A stretch of 64,000 nt of DNA from positions 124,001-188,000 of the forward strand of contig JACIVX010000001.1 of assembly GCA_014361295.1 (NCBI GenBank), given 5' to 3'. Made by a program: the position numbers and the translations under genes. This stretch comes from Methanomassiliicoccales archaeon (GTDB lineage Archaea > Thermoplasmatota > Thermoplasmata > Methanomassiliicoccales > JACIVX01). Below, in pieces: positions 26,454 through 35,446 of the stretch (its first letter is position 1; each line of letters opens with the position of its first letter). The notes beneath the pieces are model-generated. The model had not been told where the DNA came from. It worked only from the letters and a program-made list of their open reading frames with translations, and did no database searches.

Positions 26454-27338
26454 ATGGTGGTGTGTGTGGAATTGAGAAAAATCTATGGAAGGGCGCTGGA
26501 TCCAATACATGTTGGATCTGGTGGGTACAGGCTCGGGAGGGCGGATAATACGATTGTGAGGGATCCTGCCACTGATCTCCCAAAAATACCGGGAACATCA
26601 TTAGCAGGCGTAGCAAGAGCTTTTTATTTCCTACATCAACTCGAGTGCAATTGCTCTGATAAAACTGATGAAAAAGAAAAGAAAGAATGTGTTGAAGAAG
26701 GAGTCAGCAATGTTTTTGGCGACGAAAGCAAAAAAGGCACCATTCGCTTTTATGATGGGCACGTGATCTTCTTTCCTCTCTCTTCCGTCCAAGGTACGGT
26801 GTGGATCACAACAAAGGATTTGCTTGAGTACTGGTTTATTAACAAGAAAGATTCTAATGTACGGGAATTAAAAATACCAGAGGTAACTGACAAAGCTATT
26901 GCCCTTAAGGGATTGAATTCGGTGGAGTTTCTCAACCTCGGATGGTTGTTGCTCGAAATTGGTGGATTAAGTCAACAGCTCGTCTTAGGGGGAGAGGTTG
27001 ATGACTGGGTGAGAAGAGTAGTTATGATCCCGGAGAAACTCTTTTCCCAGATCGTGAACGATAATCTTGAGGTGCGCACCTCAGTGAGAATCGACCCTAT
27101 GACGGGAGCAGCTGTAGACCGTGGGTTATTCACTTACGAGGCGATTCCGAGGGGAACGGTGATCGGATTTGAGGTTGCATGTGAAAAAATCAGAAAGCAA
27201 GTACCTGATATTGAAAAGGTAATGAATGCAGTGAAACCGTATTTCAAGCTCCTTGGTATCGGCGGAATGGGAACGAGGGGCTTCGGAAGATTGGAGTTAT
27301 TCATTGAAAACGGGGGTGGTGGGGCTGCCCAACCTTGA
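26454..27338 (+). CDS. cmr4: Type III CRISPR backbone protein Cmr4 (Cas7)
   Basis: 294 residues from ATG 26454, chosen because GGTGGTGA lies five bases upstream; GTG at 26442 or 26445 is possible. The family start LDPIHVGSGGYRLGRADNTI contains D31, at the position of the catalytic Asp with which Cmr4 cuts target RNA every six bases. It is followed by LPKIPGTSLAGVARAFYF and VFGDESKKGTIRFYDG, then GGMGTRGFGRLELF at the end (RAMP Gly-rich loop). The protein should form the helical backbone around the crRNA. The start overlaps neither domain of Cas10 but lies right at its stop. Confidence 0.87.
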   Translation: MVVCVELRKIYGRALDPIHVGSGGYRLGRADNTIVRDPATDLPKIPGTSLAGVARAFYFLHQLECNCSDKTDEKEKKECVEEGVSNVFGDESKKGTIRFYDGHVIFFPLSSVQGTVWITTKDLLEYWFINKKDSNVRELKIPEVTDKAIALKGLNSVEFLNLGWLLLEIGGLSQQLVLGGEVDDWVRRVVMIPEKLFSQIVNDNLEVRTSVRIDPMTGAAVDRGLFTYEAIPRGTVIGFEVACEKIRKQVPDIEKVMNAVKPYFKLLGIGGMGTRGFGRLELFIENGGGGAAQP

Positions 27339-27690
27339 TTACCTCTGCATGAAATGTTCTCAGGAGTTGAGTGCCATTAACGATTCGGCGTTGGAAAGCA
27401 ATCTCAGGAAAGCGCTTGGGATTCTGCGAGAAGACGGTGTTTACGCGATGTTCCTGTGGCTTGAGAACAAGGATAACTCTAAAGAGATCATCAGGAAACT
27501 TGTGGAGTTATTAAATGAAGATGATATAAAAAAGATTCTTATTACGACTGGATCTTTTCCTCAGGGTAATTTCAAAGATTTGTGTTTGAAATTAAGAGAA
27601 GTTGCGCAAAACATAGACAAATTGTTATTCGTAAAGAAAGTGCTTGAGCGTACTTTAACCTATGGGGCTATATCATGCAAGAATCGGTGA
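27316..27690 (+). CDS. cmr5: Type III CRISPR small subunit Cmr5 (Cas11)
   Basis: About 124 residues from GTG 27316 or 27319, overlapping the end of cmr4 by some 20 bases. ALESNLRKALGILREDGVYA then MFLWLENK is the Cmr5 signature helix pair. The rest is all-helical (KEIIRKLVELLNEDDIKKIL, KLLFVKKVLERTLTYGA). Small subunits fill the belly of the complex and stabilise the target strand. The frame is open upstream to 27253, but those residues come from the cmr4 sequence. Confidence 0.75.
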   Translation: MVGLPNLDYLCMKCSQELSAINDSALESNLRKALGILREDGVYAMFLWLENKDNSKEIIRKLVELLNEDDIKKILITTGSFPQGNFKDLCLKLREVAQNIDKLLFVKKVLERTLTYGAISCKNR

Positions 27691-28718
27691 AACGGATGTG
27701 GAAAAGAGCTAATGTGGTATTAAAATTAAAATCTCCGTTACACATAGGATATCTCCCGTCCAAGGGTTCCGTGATATCGCCGACCCGTTACTATGTGCCG
27801 GGCCGAAATTTCTGGGGGGCCGTCACGAAGAGAATCACGGAATCGATTTGGGGAAATCTTAGATCTGAAGAAATTGGAGGAAAATATAAAGAAATTGGTC
27901 TTCAGGTTGCAAAAACGTTCAGATTCTCCTACTTCTATCTTTTCGATGGAGATACTCTATACCTCCCCCGATTCACCGAAAATGGATTGAGATATGGGGC
28001 AGGCGAGAAAGGAATAACGAGATTTGAATTTGAGCGGAGATTTATCGGAAGCGTGGTTTCAACGGCGATAGATCATGACACGCAGGCTGCGATGGAAGGC
28101 AAATTGCATGAGATAGAGTTCATAAACAACAAATATCTCGATTCAGGCGGAAAGGTGAGGGATTCGAAAATTGCAGGGTGTATCTGGATCAAGGAAGATG
28201 AAAAGTTTGGAGACAAGGAGATCATGTTAGATAGAGAAGGGATTTTTATTTCTGATGTGAACGTGGTGGAGGAATTGATTATTGGAGGAGAATCAAAATA
28301 CGGTTTTGGACACGTAATTCTGGACTCGATCAATAAGCAAGAGCTCAAAGATTTCCTCCCTGCATTATGGCAGGATCCAGATAATATCAAATTGAATAAG
28401 AGCAGCTATACTCATTCGATTAGTCAAAATGAAAATGTTTATTTGCCTTCCCATATGAAATACGGCGGAAAAGTGAGATTTAAGGGCGAAATAGAGCTCA
28501 TTTCTGGAATTGGTTATTACTATCCGACCAGTCATCTCACTGAGAGCGTTGTATCCAATGCCGCCTCGTCTGCCTGTAGTAATAAGTCAAGTAATACATT
28601 AGCAAATCCGGAGTGTTGTATAGCCCCAGGAAGCAAACTAGAATTAGAGAATGATCTTCGTCTGGTAAGTTGCTGGGACGGCGTTCTTAGGGAAAATTCT
28701 AATCGCACAGGTGAATGA
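27675..28718 (+). CDS. RAMP protein closing the type III effector operon, Cas5/Cmr3- or Cmr6-like
   Basis: 347 residues from ATG 27675, overlapping the end of cmr5. LKSPLHIGYLPSKGSVIS, then YYVPGRNFWGAVTKRI, gives the RAMP first strand and the P-G-x-x-x-G-A loop. RRFIGSVVSTAIDHDTQAAM resembles the crRNA-handling region of RAMP proteins, and ELIIGGESKYGFGHVILDS is a strong C-terminal glycine-rich loop. The last ~70 residues are cysteine-bearing and less conserved-looking. It is the best candidate in the operon for the Cas5-type subunit that holds the crRNA 5' tag, but a Cmr6 role is possible. Confidence 0.62.
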   Translation: MQESVKRMWKRANVVLKLKSPLHIGYLPSKGSVISPTRYYVPGRNFWGAVTKRITESIWGNLRSEEIGGKYKEIGLQVAKTFRFSYFYLFDGDTLYLPRFTENGLRYGAGEKGITRFEFERRFIGSVVSTAIDHDTQAAMEGKLHEIEFINNKYLDSGGKVRDSKIAGCIWIKEDEKFGDKEIMLDREGIFISDVNVVEELIIGGESKYGFGHVILDSINKQELKDFLPALWQDPDNIKLNKSSYTHSISQNENVYLPSHMKYGGKVRFKGEIELISGIGYYYPTSHLTESVVSNAASSACSNKSSNTLANPECCIAPGSKLELENDLRLVSCWDGVLRENSNRTGE

Positions 28719-29354
28719 TCGAATCACTCTCATTCTCTTCATAATCGGATAAGAGATTGGTTTTTAGTGATCGGGAAAGCCATGCTATATCAGTGCCTTG
28801 ATTTATCTTGCGGTTTCACATGATGCGTCACTGTTTCATGCGTCACTGGTGTTCTTGTCTTGAAAATAATATCTTATATAGGCATTGGTACTTTTGGTCT
28901 TGACAACAATGCTAGGTACCAGATGTTAGTGTATTGGTAGGAATTCTACATCGCGGTTTTGGAGGTATCAATACAATGATCATCAATCCATATTATATGG
29001 CAAAAACACGATGCGATTTTGTTCATTGCTCCTTTTCTACTCTCGAGAATCATAAGAATGCTCCCGGTGAAGGTTGGGGTGTTTCTGGAAAAATCCATAA
29101 TTGAAAATTTTGGATAATCTATCAAACTGTTGGCTGGGAAGCGACCATGAATAAGTATCCTCCTGAGAGAACTTATTGATCTTCAAATTAGTATTGAGAC
29201 AAACTCTGCAGTCTCAATACAGCGTGAATTTGGGAAAGATATGTCAGTGCTATAATAAAAAGGGAAAGAATCTGATAATGGAGCCATGTGGCGAGATCAC
29301 GAAGCGCTCACGGATTTAGTTTATCTGAGTCTAGATTAAGAGCGGTTGATGAAA
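28719..29354. other. Intergenic gap after the CRISPR effector operon; no array
   Basis: Checked for regularly spaced repeats because effector operons often end at an array. None found. Two copies of ATGCGTCACTG (28823-28833 and 28839-28849) are 16 bases apart and do not continue. No gene or RNA recognised. Confidence 0.55.
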
Positions 29355-30240
29355 TCATTTCAAATCTGATTTGATTATCTTTTCATAATTCGCCTCTATC
29401 TCTTTCATCAGTATCATCTTGTCAATCGAACCTTCCGATTTCACCATCGCCGCAATGCTCGAGCCCCCTGCCCCCACACCCTACTTGGCCCAGCCGAGCT
29501 CATAAGCCTTTAAGCCATCAAATCGGGATTTAGAGAAGTCAAGGTCTGCCGCGAGTATTGGAATTCCCGCTATATTCGAGACCATGCCTCTGATGCTTGA
29601 ACTTTTATCTTCTAGAATCCACCTGGTCGTCCCAATGGCAACGTGGTCAAGTGATCGAGGCGAAATCGATTTCACGATGTTGAGAACGGCGCCCATCTGC
29701 GTTCCCCCTGCCATTAAAACAGGCACATTCTCGGCCGCACCACAAATCAGTCCAGCGGCTGCGGGCATCATGGGATCGCCGACAGCCGTTATCGCTCCAA
29801 AGGGATCATCTTTCAGCGATCCGAAGGTAATCCCTGCGGAAGACAGGGCCTCCTCCACCACCTTAATTTTGATGTTATGTGGGTTGTTTGGCATACTCCC
29901 ACTTTCTTTCCCCTGGCGTCTACTCCTGTTGCAAGAAGTAAAGCGAGGGCGGTCGTCGTCCCGCCGGGAATGCTCTCCCAACGACAAGATAATCAACCAC
30001 TTTCGACAGCTGAAGCCCAAGCTGGTAAGCCCTCTGAAAAACTTCTCTCGCATTCTCAACCGCTTTACCACATCGAATGTCCCTGCCAAAGACTCCTCCG
30101 ACGTCAACAAATGGCGTTTTCGGTGGCACTTTAAGGCCGGCGTTGACGACCAGAAATGGGATATCCGCCAGTTTAAGAGCGGACATCGTGATCAATGCTG
30201 GCGTTGGTATCCCATCGGGTGTCACCGGCACGCCGTCGGC
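29355..30240 (-). pseudogene. cobT: cobT-like nicotinate-nucleotide phosphoribosyltransferase, truncated and broken
   Basis: Reverse-strand pieces in order: DGVPVTPDGIPTPALITMSA, PFLVVNAGLKVPPKTPF, then ESIPGGTTTALALLLATGVD in a second frame, SMPNNPHNIKIKVVEEALSS in a third, VLMAGGTQMGAVL and KAYELGWAK, then TAG, then GVGAGGSSIAAMV to the end. These are ordered archaeal CobT motifs. At least two frameshifts (near 29975 and 29900) and one nonsense codon (29481-29483) interrupt it, and the first ~70 residues are missing. The intact enzyme helps build the lower nucleotide loop of cobamides. Its loss matters because the window also has a B12-dependent operon and two B12-class importers. Confidence 0.8.
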
Positions 30241-30338
30241 TAGGCCTTCATTTTAGCGATCTTCTGCCGCGTTTCTTGATCTTGCCTCAGAAGGGATTTG
30301 AGATGCCCTAACTCCTCGCCCGCGATTCTTTGAAACAT
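30240..30338 (-). pseudogene. Short ferritin/rubrerythrin-like C-terminal scrap
   Basis: Reverse frame reads MFQRIAGEELGHLKSLLRQD then QETRQKIAKMKA. EExxH-type spacing (GEELGHL) recalls the last helix of rubrerythrin-like di-iron proteins. Only 32 codons. It abuts the truncated start of the cobT remnant, marking a likely deletion junction. Confidence 0.35.
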
Positions 30339-30569
30339 GAAGACATCCTCGTTTTTCTTTTAAAATTCCTGAAAACTCTTAAACCTTTCCAGGTTGCGGC
30401 AACGATCTGACGGATACACCCGATCGGTAGGGCCGCGGATGGGTCTGTACTCCCTATTTCGGAAGATTCATACAACTAACAAATCAAAGATTAAAAAATA
30501 GTGGGGAGAAGTTAAAAGCCTCCTTTAAACGCCTCTCTCCCCTCACCTTTTATGGTTTAAACCCCATCA

Positions 30570-31367
30570 TCAACCGATGACCGATATCGAGTGCCTCAGC
30601 TCGCAATCGATTTCATCAAGAAGGTCATCACCGCCGTCATAGTCCCATGAGTCACTGAAAGGAGCAGTGACAGTGTGACAGAAGCCCGTATACCCGGGTT
30701 CCGGATTATGATCAATGATCTCAGACTCTCGTAGATCGCGATCGAACACTTCTATCTCGAATTTCAGCACATTGTGATTGTCGGGCACGTCTATCGTGAT
30801 GTAATACCGATGGTCGAGTGCCTCGTCATCTGTAACCACGTCGCTCGTATAAGTATGCTCAAATATCCCGTCGTTGTCGAGCTCAACTAAGCTCACAAGG
30901 TAAGGATCGCCGTAAGTCCAGAACTCCGCCGTCCCGTCCCCCTGGTACCAATCTATCGAGATCTTGATTTTTCCGTTCCCATGGTCATAGAAATCAGCGT
31001 TGTCTCCCACACCATCATTATCTGAATCTCTCCATTCGACCATTGGGTACTGTCGTACGGAAACACATCGGAATTGTCCTCAACTCCATCGCCATCCGAC
31101 TCCGCCCATTAGTCCGGGTCCTCAGGAATGACACCTTCAGTATCAGGAACGCCATCACCCATCGGAATCCCGGGTCTCGTTGCTTTGGACGGTAAAGACG
31201 TATAGCAGGACGATCACTGCGACGATGACTATCGAGATCGTGATGAGAATCTTATTGGATCCTTTCTTCGGCTGACCGGGCTCAGTTATCTTTTCGTTAA
31301 CTCCGTTCTCCAAAGTACTTCCCTGCGGTGGAAAATGGAAAATTAAGCACTGAATAATTTTCTTCAT
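30570..31367 (-). pseudogene. Membrane-anchored TSP3-type calcium-binding surface protein, decayed
   Basis: The N-terminal piece (ATG 31367) has a linker and a membrane helix (ILITISIVIVAVIVLLYVF), then NETRDSDG and a stop. One extra G in GATGGGTGATGG shifts the frame; the reading resumes GDGVPDTEGVIPEDPD, then TAA where relatives have Lys, then WAESDGDGVEDNSDVFPYDS. A second shift leads to VEWRDSDNDGVGDNADFYDH and a beta domain to the end. Two frameshifts plus one nonsense make it a pseudogene, although the 3' part alone stays open for 157 codons. It matches the calcium loops of the intact surface protein at 11930-13777. Confidence 0.72.
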
Positions 31368-31925
31368 TAAGAGCGATGATGTCGATTTGATGAAAGATGA
31401 GGGGGTACTCTAATCCATCAATCAAGAGACGGAGGGAACGTGTCCGCGGGAGTGTAAGGACCGTTCGGAGTTGAGAGTTTTCGAAAGAAGACGCAAATCA
31501 GACAGGATTTGGGCTTCAAAAATTATGCTGGTAAATTTTGTCATATCCTGGAAAGACAGGGCGAATGGATGCCTGAATACTTTAAAAGGATACCACATGG
31601 ATTCATAATCGGATGGTATCATAAGCTAAAAGCCTTCATAAACAGCCAATCATCAGCGATGCTTGCTTGGTGCCCTCGATGGCACCGAGGTCATGCCAGA
31701 AAGTCGATAATAGTCTCAGGGGCGGCAAAAGAGGTTGGTTCGTGGAAGATCTGAAGGGGTAGCGTCGCAAGGTCAAAAACTCCTTACATGCCGATCCTCA
31801 TGAAAAAAAGTACCGAACGACCGGTCAGCAGATATATTTCTACGTGAGGTCACCTATTTCCGTTTTAGAGAGCTGACCCGGTGAGTACTTCATAACCACT
31901 CAGTCAAACGGAAATACAATTCATT
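31368..31925. other. Intergenic region with an unrecognised possible remnant
   Basis: Forward frames around 31500-31630 read GFKNYAGKFCHILERQGEW in one phase and KIMLVNFVISWKDRANGCL in another. Either could be a degraded tail, but no family is recognised. Confidence 0.3.
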
Positions 31926-33761
31926 TCAGTCGAAGGACCTGAACGGGGTAGCCGGCTCCACCGCTCTTTCAGCGAGAGCCACGATTTTCTCTGCATCAGT
32001 GTCTCCAGTATCCACCAACTTCATGAATCCCGATCTGATCACATCCGCTATGCGTTTTCTTCGCTCTTCCAGAAAATCGAAATAATCCATCTCATACCAT
32101 CTCTCCCAGAGGGCATGATGATTATACATCTCCTTGAGTTTCTGTTCGGTGAACTTCTTTTCGATAACTGGAACGTATTCTTTTGGCGGTCTATCTGCAA
32201 TCGCGACGTTATCGGTCCACTCTAAAAGGGTATAATTGGCCGTCTGATTGATCGCGTTTCTTTCAAGGATACCTTCACGCTCCAGATATTTCCTGGGGAA
32301 CAGATGGTGAAGTTCCAGGGAGGACTTTGGTCCCCTCATCGATGGGTCCAGCAGATCATTGACCTTCATCTCGGAAAAAAGCACCGGAGCATTAAGGATC
32401 GAAAGGGCGGCGATGTACGCGAATCTCGCAGGGCTTCTCGGGGCGCTTGTTGCGAGTTCGTTTGGAAGCGTGATTTTCCAGAAATCATCGGTGAGAATCG
32501 CATCCATTTCTCTCTTCAGCTCCTGGCCAAATTTATCTGGGTCGTCGATATTCCTCAAATACCCCAGATCCTGCTCGAGTCGGCTTTCTGGCGAGGCTGT
32601 ATACCGGCCGGTAAGAAGTGACATGAACAGCCATGGCGCGATTATTTTTCGGAGGCTTCTTGGTTCCAAACCAAAATCTCTCTTTCCAATGAGCCAGAGG
32701 GCGTAAACGAAGAAGATCGTATTGGGCGACGAAATGTAGCTACCGCTCCTGTAACCCGCGTAGATGAGCGTTTTCAGGAATTCGTGCCAGTTCAGAAGGT
32801 CTAGTGTATCCTTCTGCGCCTTTTTCAGCAAATCAAGGTTCTTGATCCTCTCCTCTTCAGAATACTCTCTCGTCTGCAGGTTTCTGCCCCTCAGCAGCGA
32901 ATAAACTGTATCGAGTCTTCCACGCCTGAAGCCTAACGCGATGGCGACGCGAAGAAGCTGGTCTGGGGCAGGTTCAACGAAACGGTTGAAAGGAGTCACA
33001 GAAGTCTTTTTAGGACTTCTAGCATCCTCACAGAACTTTTCCAGTTCATCCCTTCCTTCGCTCCAGTACACAGACATAAGGGTGAGTATAAAATCTGACT
33101 GGTTGAGGATCACGCCGGCACTGTTTATTCGCACGAAGATTTCAGACATCTCTTCGTCCGGTATGCTCGATGCCAGTTCGAGACATGTGAGGGGATAATT
33201 CAACAGGTTATACAATCGGTCTATCGCCTCGTATATCTTTTCTTCAGTTTCGTCGTTTATCTCTCTTTTCTCCCTAAGCCGATTGAGATATTCTTTGACA
33301 AGAGCATATTGGCCAGATGAACCTGACCAGACCTTGCTTATGTCAGGTATCCAATCGGGATTTTTGATGATCGCGCTGTCGGTCACCTCAAACTTTCTTT
33401 CCAGCGGATTGAAGGCAATGTAGATTCGTCGGGACTCGTAATTCTTCAAAATGATGTTCTTCCCCTTAATAACGGTATAAAGCGAGGTCAAACGTTGCTG
33501 TCCGTCGATAATTAGCAAGCGGGGGATTTTTTGTTTTTCTTCAACACCGATTTTCCTTGGAGACTTATCTGTCGCGTTTTCCCAGAAGAGAAAATATCCA
33601 ATGGGGTATCCCCTGTACATCGAGTCGAACAAATCCCTTACCTTCGTATTCTTCCAGACGAATGGTCTCTGAATATCGGGAAGGGCGATCTCGCCCATCT
33701 GAATATCCTCTACTATTTTCTTCACCGTATAATCCACTTTTCTAAAACACACTTGATCCAT
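31926..33761 (-). CDS. DUF262 / HNH-type protein of the GmrSD defence class
   Basis: 611 residues from ATG 33761. The N-terminal ParB-like DUF262 domain shows ALPDIQRPFVWKNTKVRDLF, GYPIGYFLFW and LLIIDGQQRLTSLYTV (the conserved DGQQR motif), then FVRINSAGVILNQSDF. The C-terminal part carries LELHHLFPRKYLERE and NQTANYTLLEWTDNVAIADR, a DUF1524/HNH-like nuclease site with paired His and Asn. Proteins of this layout act in GmrSD-type restriction of modified phage DNA, often as single fused genes. It stands alone, downstream of a decayed region. Nuclease function is inferred from motifs. Confidence 0.75.
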   Translation of the reverse strand: MDQVCFRKVDYTVKKIVEDIQMGEIALPDIQRPFVWKNTKVRDLFDSMYRGYPIGYFLFWENATDKSPRKIGVEEKQKIPRLLIIDGQQRLTSLYTVIKGKNIILKNYESRRIYIAFNPLERKFEVTDSAIIKNPDWIPDISKVWSGSSGQYALVKEYLNRLREKREINDETEEKIYEAIDRLYNLLNYPLTCLELASSIPDEEMSEIFVRINSAGVILNQSDFILTLMSVYWSEGRDELEKFCEDARSPKKTSVTPFNRFVEPAPDQLLRVAIALGFRRGRLDTVYSLLRGRNLQTREYSEEERIKNLDLLKKAQKDTLDLLNWHEFLKTLIYAGYRSGSYISSPNTIFFVYALWLIGKRDFGLEPRSLRKIIAPWLFMSLLTGRYTASPESRLEQDLGYLRNIDDPDKFGQELKREMDAILTDDFWKITLPNELATSAPRSPARFAYIAALSILNAPVLFSEMKVNDLLDPSMRGPKSSLELHHLFPRKYLEREGILERNAINQTANYTLLEWTDNVAIADRPPKEYVPVIEKKFTEQKLKEMYNHHALWERWYEMDYFDFLEERRKRIADVIRSGFMKLVDTGDTDAEKIVALAERAVEPATPFRSFD

Positions 33762-34163
33762 TCAAATCCCCTGATCCATTCGGGAAAGACAAAGTGTTAA
33801 ACTCCCACCAGCGTCTTTTTAAAAAAGATAACGATCTCTTGTAATATCAATTTTGGCATTATCAGCATTTTGCCTCGTTGTCGATAATTCCCATCGAAAT
33901 TTATGATTTCTTAGATAGTTAGTCAATGCGAAATAGCGAAGAATCCGCATTATCGTCAGTTAATAATACTACAAATTTCATTGATGAATCATCGTGTGAT
34001 TTCTATTGGAGAAGATACTCGCCAGATCATCGTCATCTCAATAGAGCGGTTCAATCACCATTTCGAAATCATGCCGTATGGATGAAGTTCACTATTGTGA
34101 ACGAAGAGCTTATTTCTCCGATCACAACTATTTTATTTATAACAAAGAGAAGGGTGAGGTGAG
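33762..34163. other. Divergent promoter region between DUF262 gene and small forward gene
   Basis: Contains TTTTTTAAAAAG near 33821-33832 (reverse-strand TATA candidate for the DUF262 gene) and TATTTTATTTATA at 34130-34142 for the forward gene. No gene is supported inside. Confidence 0.4.
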
Positions 34164-34382
34164 ATGGTAGAGGTTGAACTCACATTTGGGGTGCCTGATG
34201 AAATCATCCCCGTGGTGATGGATAAGTTCAAGGAGGAGAGGGAAAACAACCTTCGCGTCACACTGCCCAATCCTAGACATCCACCATACTACGCAGCAGG
34301 CGATCCACGTGCGAACCCAGAGAAGATCAATTTCAACGGTCAGGAATACTGGATATGGCGTGTGACGCCTGGGAAGAAGTGA
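34164..34382 (+). CDS. Uncharacterised 72-residue protein
   Basis: ATG 34164 follows a strong ribosome-binding stretch (GGTGAGGTGAG) and a TATA-like box about 30 bases up. MVEVELTFGVPDEIIPVVMD opens a compact basic/acidic protein that ends YWIWRVTPGKK. No family recognised. The good translation and promoter signals make it a real gene. It is monocistronic and lies 400 bases ahead of the isochorismatase operon. Confidence 0.65.
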   Translation: MVEVELTFGVPDEIIPVVMDKFKEERENNLRVTLPNPRHPPYYAAGDPRANPEKINFNGQEYWIWRVTPGKK

Positions 34383-34792
34383 TCTCAAGAAATTGAGACA
34401 CGAGAAGATTCGATTGGCAATCTCTTCATTGCAAATTCTTTTTCATTTTTGAATTACCTCAATTAAAAAATCTGAAATCTCGTTTCTAAGCATCGGGTTA
34501 GGAGTTGTCTGCAGGTAATGAGGGCATCGATGGGCTTAATTGAATGATGTTTCTCACACATCGCCCATGCCATTAACAGCCTCTCCTCCTGAAACTTTGA
34601 TGTCGTATCGCCCTTTGAGATCCTTTTAACACCAACCTTTAGATTTCTTCATCTTTCCATTGTTTTTCAATCGAGAAGGTCGTTTTTCAAAGGAAAGATT
34701 CATTACGATATCTTTCAATTCAGAATTCGGAGGCATTGTTTTTTCTCGGTTTCCAGCCTCTAAAACCAGGAAACCGGTGGAGCGGGGATTTG
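34383..34792. other. Intergenic region upstream of the isochorismatase trio
   Basis: AT-rich, no gene seen. The isochorismatase frame is open back to 34736, but AGCGGGG near 34781-34787 points to the ATG at 34793. Confidence 0.4.
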
Positions 34793-35446
34793 ATGTTGGA
34801 TCATATCAGCAAAGCTGATAAATGGCTAGAGATTCTTCGCCCCTATCTGCGAAGATTTCGTCGAGAAAAAATAAGCTTTGTCCCCGAAAAATCCGCCCTC
34901 TTGATCATTGACATGCAGCGTTTCTTCCTTGATCCTAAATCCCATGCATATCTTCCCGATGGAATTCAAATCCTTGAAAATGTTCGAAAACTACTGCACG
35001 CTTATCGCGCATCCTCGCTCCCCATCATTTTCACAAGGCATGCGCTCCTGCGAAAACAAGATCCAGGGGCGATGGGCAGGTGGTGGCGTGATATCATTTT
35101 CGAGGACGACGCGATGTCCTCGATTGTTGAGGAATTGAAGCCATTACCTGATGAAATTGTGATAAGAAAAACGAGATACAGCGCGTTTGCAAACACTGAT
35201 CTCGATCAAGTATTGAGAAATCTCGGCGTCACGCAATTGGTGATCACCGGTGTCATGACACACCTCTGTTGCGAAACAACGGCCCGCGACGCCTTCGTGC
35301 GCGATTTCGATGTCTTCTTCGTCATCGATGCCACAGCGACGAGGAATGAAGACCTTCATCTCTCGAGTTTGAAAAACTTGTGCGATGGATTCGCAATTCT
35401 TGTCAAAAGTGAGGAGGTGATCGCCTGGTTGAAGCAAAGGAAGTGA
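34793..35446 (+). CDS. Isochorismatase-family cysteine hydrolase
   Basis: 217 residues from ATG 34793. SALLIIDMQRFFLDP supplies the catalytic Asp, VIRKTRYSAFANTDL the Lys, and TGVMTHLCCETTARDAFVRD the Cys with the family cis-peptide context, so the D-K-C triad is complete. Members hydrolyse isochorismate, nicotinamide, N-carbamoyl amines or related small amides. The specific substrate is unclear; a nicotinamidase normally shows a metal-binding DxHxxxH that I do not see here. Its stop overlaps the next start as GTGA, and the trio isochorismatase / flavoprotein / RlmN-like enzyme is coupled throughout. Confidence 0.8.
   Translation: MLDHISKADKWLEILRPYLRRFRREKISFVPEKSALLIIDMQRFFLDPKSHAYLPDGIQILENVRKLLHAYRASSLPIIFTRHALLRKQDPGAMGRWWRDIIFEDDAMSSIVEELKPLPDEIVIRKTRYSAFANTDLDQVLRNLGVTQLVITGVMTHLCCETTARDAFVRDFDVFFVIDATATRNEDLHLSSLKNLCDGFAILVKSEEVIAWLKQRK

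Noticed and set aside
28719-29354. Candidate CRISPR array downstream of the effector operon
   Set aside because: Only two copies of an 11-base string, 16 bases apart; no repeat-spacer periodicity anywhere in the window.
29584-30243. 219-codon forward frame over the cobT remnant
   Set aside because: The reverse strand carries ordered CobT motifs; the forward product has none.
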